Positions 24,964-34,509 of a stretch of DNA of 64,000 nucleotides are shown one piece after another. Below the pieces are notes generated by a model. It did not search any database. It saw nothing but the letters and a program-made list of their open reading frames with translations, and was not told the DNA's origin. The first letter of the stretch is position 1. Each line of letters begins with the position of its first letter. Source of the stretch: Vanrija pseudolonga (Eukaryota > Basidiomycota > Tremellomycetes > Trichosporonales > Trichosporonaceae); NCBI RefSeq assembly GCF_020906515.1, contig NC_085849.1, forward strand, positions 682,001 to 746,000. Direction: 5' to 3'. The position numbers and the translations under genes were made by a program.

Positions 24964-27331
24964 ATGAGCATCTCTGAATCCAAACACGACTTCCAGGCTG
25001 GCGCGTCCGTCGAGGCTGCGCAGACGGACAAGCAGTTCAACGACGACGAGGGCCTGCACCGCGGCCTCAAGCCGCGCCATATCTCGCTGCTGTCGATCGG
25101 AGGCATCATCGGCACCGGTCTCTTCCTCGGCACTGGCAATGCGCTCGTCCACGGCGGCCCGCTGGGCCTGTGGCTCGGCTACTCGATCTGTGGCGGTATT
25201 CTGATCTGGTAGGCGGAAGATATGGGAGTGGCAACGACAGGTTGGCTGACGCCCACAGCATCATGCAGGGCCTCGGCGAGATGGCGTCGTACCTCCCCGT
25301 CGTGGGCGGACACCTCATGTACGCCTCGCGCTCCGTCGACCCCTCGCTCGGCTTTGCCCTCAACTGGATCTACACCATTGTGTGGATGCTCGTCTGCCCT
25401 GCAGAGTGAGTCGAGTGGCGGAGGAAGTTGACGAAGTCGCGACCCGCCGGGGGCGGTCGCGGAGCGACCGCCCCCGGCAACAAGGACCCGGCAAGGGACG
25501 AGCCCACAGGGCACCACACCCACAGGAACCAAACCAAACCACCATGAGCCTAAATCCCCGCATCCAAACTAGCGCGCATGCCTAACGCGATCTGGCAATG
25601 ATCGAGCCAGAACAGACAACCGCAAGCATCAAATAGTCGTTATCATGACGCCGGAAGGCCAAATCACTATAATCACCGTCTATCATCTAACAATCGCCCA
25701 CACTCGTCCTACCGCGGCTTGGGCAGGCAATTGGCCGGCTTGTAACCCTCCCAGGCTCTCTGCCATTGCCGTCCTCATGAACTACTGGGTCAAGGACACG
25801 GTGGTCAACAACGCGGTGCGGATCATCATTGCCCTCGTCTTTGTCTTCGCCATCAACATGTTCCCGGCGGCCGTGTACGGCGAGACCGAGTTCATCTTCT
25901 CGAGCATCAAGGTCATCACCATTGTCGGCCTGATCAGTGAGTCTTGGGAAAGTTTTACCAGGGCCCCACCGCTGACACTTGCTTCTCAGTCGCCGGAATT
26001 GCCATCAACTGTGGCGCCGGCCCGAAAGGGCACTACATCGGCTTTAGCTACTGGAAGAACCCGGGCGCCTTTGGCGTGAACTACAACGGGCTCAAGGGCT
26101 CAAAGGGCAAGTTCTTGGGCTTCTGGGCCGTGCTCACCCAGGCCGCCTTCTCGTGCGTACAGTAGCGCCTGGCTGGGCGACGTGTGCTCAGAAACTGGCT
26201 GACCCAGACAGGTACTTTGGCGGTGAGGTCGTCGCTGTCGGTACGTATCACGCACGCCTCTCGACTTGCCTTGCCTCGTTCGCCTGGAGGACACGCACTG
26301 ACACACCCCAGCCGCCGCCGAGTCCAAGAACCCCGTCAAGTCCATCCCCCGCGCCATCAAGCAGGTCTACCTCCGTATCTGTGTCTTCTACATCCTCGGC
26401 ACATTCATTATCGGCCTCAACTGCCCCTCCAACGAGCCGCGCCTCGGCACCACCTCCGATGCGACCGCCTCGCCCTTCGTCATTGCCATTTCGCGTGCGG
26501 GCATCAAGGTGCTCCCGCACATTATCAGTACGGAGTCAAAGCTCGACCTCTACTAACGCTCACAGACGGCTGTCTTATCTCCTCGGCCTGGTCGGCAGCC
26601 AACGCCGACATTTACATCGCCTCGCGCTCCATCTACACTCTCGCCTCGCAGGGATGGCTCCCCAAGGTCTTCCTGACCACGAGCAAGCGCGGCGCCCCCT
26701 ACGTCGCGTCCATCACCGCCGGTCTCTCGGGTCTCCTCGCCTTCATGACGGTCAGCAACAACGCCAATAAGGTCTTCAACTGGTTTGTCAACCTCATCAC
26801 CGTTGGCGGCCTCATGGTGTACACTATCATTGCCATCACGTACCTCCGCTTCCGGAAGGGTGTCGAGGCACAGGGTATCGACCGCTCTCAGATGCCGTTC
26901 ACCTCTGGCTTCGCCAAGACTGGCGCCTGGATCGCCGCCTGCTTCATCCCTCGTACGGTTTAGTCTCCTGACGTCGCTGACCCCAGTCATCATCTTCTTC
27001 TCGGGCTGGGAAGTCTTCCTCCACAACGGCAAGAAGTTTGACCACGCCACCTTCATCACCAGTGAGTCGCATGCCACGAACACGGCACTGACCACCCACA
27101 GACTACCTCCCCGTTGTTCTCGTCCTTGGAGCCTACGGCGGCCACAAGCTCTACGCCAAGACCAAGCCTGTTCCCATTTCCGAGATGGACCGTGAGTGGG
27201 CCTATTATCTGCGGCATCGCTGACCCGCTCCAGTGCACACTGGTGCCCGCCACAAGGGCGACTACACCGAGACCACGTCCACCGAGAAGCTTCCCATCTG
27301 GGAGCGTATCGGCAACCTCATTGGTGGTTAA
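24964..27331 (+). CDS. amino-acid permease 2 (GAP1/YAT family), 10 exons
   Basis: Exons 24964-25208, 25259-25405, 25755-25936, 25990-26152, 26212-26240, 26312-26527, 26566-26952, 26987-27061, 27102-27191 and 27234-27331 give 543 residues. It is closely related to permease 1 over its whole length, with the same signatures (SIGGIIGTGLFLGTG, GLGEMASYLPVVGG, VYGETEFIFSSIKVITI, AAESKNPVKSIPRA). The two look like a tandem duplication. Some splice sites are shared, such as those after ILVW/ILIW and QAAFS. The first intron of permease 1 is missing here and four extra introns are present (after PAE, GLI, AVA and FIT, among others). One exon is only 29 nt. The third exon is preceded by a 349-nt intron, far longer than the rest, holding a strong inverted repeat. 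I chose the ATG at 24964; an upstream in-frame GTG is not a eukaryotic start. Substrate range is unknown. Confidence 0.92.
25446..25478. repeat. perfect 15-bp inverted repeat inside a 349-nt intron
   Basis: Arms at 25446-25460 and 25464-25478 are exact reverse complements (GCCGGGGGCGGTCGC) with a 3-nt loop. It lies in the second intron (25406-25754) of permease 2. A second stem, TCTGGC/GCCAGA at 25591-25596 and 25606-25611, lies downstream in the same intron. The intron is the only one over 60 nt in this gene, which suggests inserted or functional sequence such as a small RNA, a regulatory hairpin or remains of a small element. I cannot assign it to a class. Confidence 0.8.
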
Positions 27332-27876
27332 GCATCGAGCTTCGTTCTTCTTGGCGTGTTTGGGATCGTTATATTAGTGTTCCGTACGGTCTAGAGATCT
27401 TGGACGGGATATGGACAAGGATGGGATGTGTCGAGCGACTGCCACAGTTGGTTATTTGGTTCCGCAGGAACCTGCAGGGTGCAAGCCTCAGGACGACACG
27501 ACACAATGTCCGTGTTTGCCACCCAACGGCGCGTCCTTCGTCTGACAATGTCCCATTTGCACGCATCGAGTCGATCATTAACGCGACTCGAAGTCTTGAT
27601 GATCAGTGAAATGGCAGGATCCGGAGCGAGAGACACGCCTCTCGAACACTGCCTCGGACGCCACGATCGCGCACCCTGCGTCACAGCCTCACCGTGCCGC
27701 GGCATCGGATACCCCTGGCGGGCATCGCATCACACCGTCGGGCTGCAATGCAATCGAGTCAACCGTCAACAATCTGCAAATAGGGTGTGCAGCTGCCCTC
27801 AGCATCCTTTATCAGGTGTCCCGACCGGCCTGCCAAGCACTTTTCCCACTTACCTGACAGAATACACACCGGCGGC
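27332..27876. other. intergenic region before the DUF2828 gene
   Basis: It holds the 3' flank of permease 2 and the promoter of the next gene. I see no repeat, TATA box or coding frame with support. Confidence 0.6.
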
Positions 27877-30472
27877 ATGACTACATTGTCGGACACTGGC
27901 GCCTCCGCGCCCGAGAACTGGACTCTCCCCACGGCGTTCACTGACCTCCTCGGCAAGCCCATCGCCGAGGCAGTCGACATCCTCGTCCCCCCTCCCCCGC
28001 CACTCCCCAAGAAGAAGCGCGAGGCGGCAGCCAAGGCCGCCAAGGAGATGCAGAAGACATCGGCCTTCCTTACTGCACTCGCTTCGGCGCCAGACACCAA
28101 GACGTGGAACGGCGCCAAGGCATTCTCCTCCACTGGCGAAACATTGCTCGACCTCTTCAACGACCTGTCGCCTGGCATTACCGCCGACAAGCTGTTCGAC
28201 CTCCTTGACAAGGCCTGGGACGCGCACCCCGAGACGTGAGTCGTGTTGCTTGTCCGTGCTCACCCCGCAGCACATTGCGTATCATCCTCCACGCGCGTTC
28301 TATCCACGAGGGCAAGGGCTTCAAGAACGGCTTCTTCCGCTCCATCGCGTGGCTGTACGAGAAGCACCCCCGTACACTGTTCGCCAAGTGAGTTGGCCTC
28401 CTCAAGCTCATCAGCTCACGCCCCAGCCTCCACCTCATCGTCGACCCCACCTGCGAGCGCGAGCGTAGCGTGAAGCGCGATGCCGCCAAGGCCGAGCGCA
28501 AGCGTGCTGCCAACAACGGCGTCGAGGTCCTCGACGACGAGGGCCATGTTGAGAAGGACGAGGAGCCCGAGTACCCTCCCCGCCCCCACGGCAGCTTTGA
28601 CGAGTGAGTCCTTCGTGTCGATCGTGCTAACGCCCCAGCCTCAACGACATCCTCATGGTGGCGGTCAACGGCCAGCTCTCAACTGCTCACAAGGCTCCAT
28701 TGACCGCAATGGACGGCGCGCTCATGTCTTCAGCGGCTGGCGCGGCGTTCAAGCGCGCGCGTACCACTGCACAGGACGAGACCATGGCCGACGACTACGC
28801 CAAGTCGCTTCGCAAGGAGGCATTCAACGAGGCGGGAGGTTTGGCCTTGACTGCTGCCTCCAAGGCCAGGGCTTCGCGCCCAGTCGCAACCCCTGTTGTG
28901 GCCCACCTCAGGTCGACCAAGACTGTCAAGGCCAAGGCTCTTGCCGCTTCGCAGGCCCCGCCCAAGGACACTACGGAGCCTTTTCTCACCAAGCTGGCGC
29001 GCGCAGGGACCAAGGAGGCACGCATCGCGCTCATCAAGGGGCGGGTGGTGACCGCGCTCGCCGACAAGAAGCTGCAGGCTCTGTACCTCGCAGTGATCGA
29101 CCTCTACGCAGCCAACCTGGCGCAGGACATTGCCCGACTCAAGGCTCACAACGAGTACCTGTTGCGTCCCGCCGACCAGCGCAAGAAGGAGGGCTACGGC
29201 AAGGCGGGCACATCACCCCACCTCTTTGGCATGTCGTACGCGGCCAAGTGGGCGCCATCGCCCGGCAAGTCGGCCGACAAGCAGCTGCATGTCGCGACAG
29301 CGCTGGCACTCCGCCTCTTCCCCGGGTCCGACACCAAGACTGCTCGTCGCAAGCTGCAGGGCGAGGTGCTCGCGCCTCTCCGCCGCGTGCTTGACATCCC
29401 GGAGATCAAGATGGTGCGCGGCCCCTGGACGATCGAGTATGCCAAGGTGCCATCACGCGCCATGGCAGCGTACAAGGACTCGTTCTACGCGCACGACCCC
29501 GAGGGCTTGGAGGAGTGCCTTATCAAGGTGGCTTCTGGCAAGAGCACGATGGCTGGCGCGTCCATGGCGCCTCATGACCTGCTCAGCGAGGCCCTGTACG
29601 GTAGTGAGCTCGGCGGTCGTATCGCCGACTTGCAGTGGGCGACGCTTATCGACTCGATCCGCTCTACGTCCAAGAACGAGCTGGCGAACTGCATTGCCGT
29701 TGCCGACGTCTCGGGCTCGATGGGAACTATGGACCAGAAGCTCGCCCGTGGCCGCACCCCATCACCTATCTGGCCATGCGTAGCTCTCACCCTGCTTATG
29801 AGCGAGCTTGCGCGCGCTCCCTGGAACGGATCCTTCCTTACCTTCAGCGAGTTTCCCCGGCTCGAGCATGTCGACTCGACCCTCACCCTCCGCGAGCGTG
29901 CGTCCCGCCTCGGTCGCGCAGGCTGGGGCTACAGCACCGACTACAACGGCGTGTTCAAGCGCATCCTCCAGGCTGCGCAGCGCGCCAAGCTTGCCCCCGA
30001 GGAGATGGTCAAGAAGGTCTTCGTCTTCTCCGACATGCAGTTCAACTCGAGCTCCAACACGGCCTTCGGCCGCACCGAGCACGAGGGCGTGGAGCGCATG
30101 TTCGCCGAGGCGGGGTACACGATGCCCGAGATGGTGTACTGGAACTTGCAGGCCGGCGCTGCCAAGCCTGTGCGCGCCGACACGCCTGGTGTGGCCCTGG
30201 TGAGCGGCTTCTCTGGAGCGCTCATGAAGTACTTCATCAAGGCGCTCGGCGAGCCGCCAGAAGAGCGCAAGGCGGCTGCGGCGGCCGCGGGCGGTGACGA
30301 CTTTGACGACTGGGACGACCTGAAGGACGAGCTGGACGAGATTGGGGTCAAGACCGAGGCGACCCCAGCCAAGGGAGACAAGAAGGACAAGGAGAAGCAG
30401 AAGACGCCGCTTGAGCACATGATGGCCATTTTGAACGCCAAGCCATTTGGCGGGTTGGTGTTCGTCGACTAG
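27877..30472 (+). CDS. DUF2828 protein with vWA-type domain, 4 exons
   Basis: Exons 27877-28235, 28271-28387, 28427-28603 and 28639-30472 give 828 residues. Introns are 35, 39 and 35 nt, near the lower size limit. The protein has the layout of the DUF2828 family found in fungi, plants and some viruses and bacteria. A helical N-terminal half (FRSIAWLYEKHPRTLF and SPHLFGMSYAAKWAPSPGKSAD) is followed by a von Willebrand factor A-like domain. That domain has a MIDAS-type site DVSGSM (about residue 570), a later STDYNGVF and an FSDMQF strand, all consistent with metal binding. The tail has an acidic DDFDDWDDLKDELDE stretch. Related architecture occurs in TROVE/Ro60 proteins, which bind misfolded small RNAs; whether DUF2828 proteins do so is not known to me. 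No targeting signal is seen. Confidence 0.88.
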
Positions 30473-32040
30473 ATGGGTCTTAGACGAACGAGCCGGCGTG
30501 CTCCTTGTATGAGTATACGTGTATGTATACAAGTGTATCGTGCCCAGAGGTGGCGGGTGGGCGAGGGCGTCATGCCACGGCATCGCCTTGGAGCCCTGCC
30601 GGGAGCGTGCCTCTTGGTCGAGCGCGCTCCTCACCAGCAACGCACTCAAGCGCGCAGTCATGGCGATCATGGAACAGCAGTAGTACTGCTACTCCCTCTG
30701 GTCAGCACGGCGGGAGTTCGAGTCCGCTCGCTGAATCCGAACCGGTCTCAGGAGGAAGGGGACTGGCGGCCGGGGTTCGGGAGCGGGGGTAGAGTCTCTT
30801 TTGTGGTGTGTGTGGGTGTGTGTGGGCGGCTGTGTGTCGCGCGGTGCGGGGCCACACTCCATCTCGTCCGCTCGCCCTGCTTTTGCTTGCTTCTTCGCCA
30901 CGACAGTCGACGACCGTCAGCGGCGGCAGATTGCCCAGTGCGGACCATCGTGCCGGAGCTTCTTATCTGGCCTAGTATGACGTGCGGTGCCACACGACGC
31001 AACAGAACTAGCCAACCTCGAGCCGACGATTTGCGACGTGTGCCTTTGGACCTCCTCGGCCCGGCTGCACCAATGCAGACGAAGATGATTCACCCGCTGG
31101 CCGGCCAGTTTTCCCGCGAGTGGGTCGCCCCACCGCCAAGGGTGCCTGTCAACAAAGCCCGTTGTTGACAAATGGAGCAAGTCCGACGACGCGGACAAGT
31201 TGTGCGAAGGTGACGCTCGTTGCGTGCCGCTGCCGCCCGGGCCCCACCTCCACTCACTGTTCTCCACACATTTGGCCCAAACCTGTTTGCTCCTCCTTTG
31301 ACGAAGAGTGTGTTGCGCCCTCGTCTGAAAACGGTGAACAAACACACACTGAGCAGTGCGGATCCCTCCCACGCGCCCCACCGCAGCGCCCCACCACACA
31401 GCGCCCAGAAAGTGGCAATCCAAGTTGCCAAGGTGCCAACAGTGGCTGTTCAGTTGCAACCCGCCTTGTCTTTCCGGCCTCCGTAACCGACCTTTGTGCA
31501 GCACTACCCCTGAACCTGGCAAACGCTCGAATTTGACCCCGGCCGCATCTGATGCCTATCAGTTAGCATGGGCTCGAATAAATGGCGGTCCTTGCTCAAG
31601 CGACCCTGAAGCTCGTCAGGTCGCCGATATCTACAGGCGTGAGATGCGGCCGGGCTCAAATGTGGACGACTTCAAACGTCAAGGCATGAGACGCGGCCGG
31701 GGTTATTTTGTCGTTAGGCTAGTTGTCATTCTTGTCCTCGTCGCCTGCGTTGGCCACCTTGCCCATGACCAATGGGCCGTTGTCGACGCCCAGGACACGG
31801 GCGGGCCCGCCGTGCGAAGCGCGCAGGCCAAGTGGATCCAGTGAGACCGGTATTCCCCAAAGAATAGGTGGGGAGGGGGGTTCTCCCCCCCTCGCTCCAC
31901 GGTATAAGAGGTGTGCGAGCCAGCGCCATTCCCACCTCACTCTGCTATCCTTTCTCACCAGACGCGCTCGCACCACTCTACTGAACCCCCTTGACCACCC
32001 CTCTACTACTACTACCACCCCGTATCAATAGCACTGTAGC
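30473..32040. other. 1.6-kb gene-free stretch before the IDO gene
   Basis: It holds the 3' flank of the DUF2828 gene and the promoter of the dioxygenase gene. Near 30505-30540 there is an AT-richer TGTATAC-type stretch, and at 31873-31893 a G-run/C-run hairpin just before the TATA box. Frames such as 31120-31536 have no conserved motif. Confidence 0.55.
31903..31908 (+). promoter_or_regulatory. TATA box of the IDO gene
   Basis: TATAAG lies about 135 nt before the start codon and just after a G-run/C-run hairpin. The leader after it is CT-rich. Inferred from position and sequence. Confidence 0.5.
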
Positions 32041-33849
32041 ATGCTCCGCTCCCCTGTTGCCCGGCTTGCGCGCGCCGCCTCGCGGCACACGCCGCGCCAC
32101 CACCTCCGCGCCATCTCCACCACGGGCTCGCGTGGCCTCGCCACCCCGACCGACAAGATGGTCGGCGCGTCGAGCCAGTGGGCCAACCCGTTCCCGCACG
32201 ACCAGTTCCACGTCGGGAGCGAGAACGGCTTCCTGCCCCGCCAGGACCCGCTCGCTGTCCTGCCCCAGGAGTACGAGGCCATGGAGGACCTCCTTGACCG
32301 CATGCCCCTCAAGATGGCTGATGGCTCGGCCGGCCTCCTGGCCACTGGCGCGTTCGGCGACGCCGTCGAGAAAGACCTCCCAGAGTACGACATCTCAAAG
32401 GTGTCGGACCCGCAGCTCCTCTCTGGTGAGTGGCGTCGTCTTGTGATCGTGTCTACGCTGCAGATCCGGTCCGGTCGGAGATCGCCACCGCCGTCACCAC
32501 CACTGCCGCCACTTTACCCGTGCCCCCTGCGCGCGCCACCGTTACGCGTAATCAACAACAACTAACACTCTCCCAGCCCTCTATCGCGACCTCACGTTCG
32601 TCGCGAGCGGATACCTCCTCGAGCCATGCGACATCAACTACCGCAACACGGGCGGCTACGGCCTCGGACGGCAGACGCTCCCCCGCAACATTGCGGTGCC
32701 ACTCACCGAGGTCGCCAAGAAGATTGGCCAGCGCCCCTTCATGGAGTATGCGCTCTCGTACGCGCTGTACAACTACAAGCGTGTCGACCCGTCCAAGCCG
32801 CTCGACTATGACAACCTCGAGCTGATCCGCTCCTTCTCGCGCCACGAGGCCGAGCACGGCTTTATCCTCGTCCACGTCGCCATGGTGCGCAACTCTGGCG
32901 GGCTCGTCGACGCGTCCCTCGCTGCGCTCGACGCCGCCGCCCAGGGCAACCGCCCGGCCTTCAACGCCGCCATGGACAAGATGCGCGAGACGTACCAGGT
33001 CGTCAACAACGTCATGGAGACCATGTGGGGCCGCAGCGCGCCAGAGGCCTACCTGTCGTGTGAGTTGCATCGGAGATCGCCGACGCCGACCACGCGCTGA
33101 CTCTTCCAGACCGCACCTTCATCATGGGTACCCGCGCACAGCCAATGTTCCCCAACGGCGTCATCTACGAGGGCGTGTCGGACGAGCCGTTCCAGATGCG
33201 TGGCGAGTCGGGCGCCAACGACTCGATGGTGCCCCTCGGCGACAACCTCCTCGAGCTGACGGGCAACATGCCCGTCAACCCCCTCACCGAGGTGCTCCGC
33301 GACTTTAGGACCTACCGCCCGCGCAACCACCAGCAGTTCCTCACGTACGTGCAGCAGCGCGCGTCGGCCGTCGGCATCCGCGAGTTTGCCATGGGCGACT
33401 CGACCAGCGCCGCGCTGTACCTCGCCAACCTGGACCAGATCCGCGCCTTCCGCCACCGCCACGTGAGTTGCGAGCCGTGCGAGGCTTCAGAGCCGAGCTG
33501 CCTGTCTGCTGTGTGCCGCCGCTGACGCCCCCACCAGTGGAACTTCACCAAGCACTACATCCTCAAGCGCACCAAGCACCCCGTCGCGACGGGCGGCTCG
33601 CCGATCGTGACGTGGCTCCCGAACCAGCTCGACGCCGTGCTCCAGCAGATGCTGGTCACCGAGGCCGGCATCGACCGTGAGGCCCTCCCGCCGCAGTACC
33701 AGACGATGGTGGAGGAGATCTCGCTGCGCGCCGAGGCGCAGCAGCGCGTGCTCACCCGCGAGGTCGCGCGCCTCACCATCGAGCGCGGCGCGCAGGCCGC
33801 CAAGGTCGACCCGTCCAAGCCGCAGGACGGATACGCCACCTCGGCGTGA
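32041..33849 (+). CDS. BNA2: indoleamine 2,3-dioxygenase with mitochondrial-type leader, 4 exons
   Basis: Exons 32041-32425, 32577-33059, 33110-33462 and 33538-33849 give 510 residues. The enzyme opens the indole ring of tryptophan to N-formylkynurenine, the first step of the kynurenine route to NAD. Family marks are ENGFLPRQDPLAVLP near the start of the fold, SFSRHEAEHGFILVHVAMV and TFIMGTRAQPMFPNGVIYEG. The C-terminal block HRHWNFTKHYILKR contains His407, which aligns with the proximal heme ligand. The first 37 residues are rich in Arg/Ala/Ser with no acidic residue (MLRSPVARLARAASRHTP...), followed by the conserved part. This looks like a mitochondrial presequence, unusual for a family generally described as cytosolic. 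The last 60 residues form a charged helical extension. The first intron (151 nt) is longer than the others. Confidence 0.92.
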
Positions 33850-34509
33850 GGGGGTTCTTCGAGAGGCCGCTCTTGGGTTATGAGGTCGAAGTAGAACGTA
33901 ATGCTAGAAGAAGAAGTGCATGCACGTGTGTGAAGTGTGCTGGTGGTGCTCAGCTGGTCATGGTGGACTGGGTATGGGGAGGTGTCGGGGGGCGCGAGTG
34001 TGGCACGACGCTTCGACGTGCGCCCTCCGTTCCACACATGCCAACTCGCTGCTTGACTTCGGGATGTCAATCGCGCTCACCTCGTTCCACTCCCGAGCCC
34101 CTGCTGCTTCATTTAATTGCATAGTTGATATTTCTGTACGGATGTGTCCACGACACACTGGAGCCGCGCTGGCTGCGTGCATACCCACAAGTGCATCATG
34201 TACAAAAGTCCTTTGGGTGGGTTAAAGAAAGTAAGACGGCAGGCGTGGCCGGGCCAGTGGGCGGGGACAGCCTCCAGCCAACCTGAGCGCTGGGCTTGAG
34301 AGAGCCAGCCGGACCCGTAAAAGTTCTGGGAGGGTTGGGGTGAGAAGGACGCTCAGCCCCGTGTCCGTAGCGGGAGGTAATGCGGTCATTGTTGTAGTCG
34401 TGTGGCCTGGCCTGCCCGCCGGGAATGGGACATTTGGCGTTTTGGAACGAGTCTGTATGATGCGAGGGGTTGCTGCGAGCAGCGCGAGTCTGTATGAGAG
34501 CTGCTAGCC
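33850..34509. other. convergent 3' intergenic region
   Basis: It lies between the 3' ends of the IDO gene and the minus-strand repeat-protein gene. I see only terminator-type flank here and no coding frame with support. Confidence 0.6.

Noticed and set aside
30712-30735. tRNA T-arm-like GAGTTCGAGTCC
   Set aside because: The flanking bases do not form a five-bp stem and no cloverleaf can be drawn upstream.
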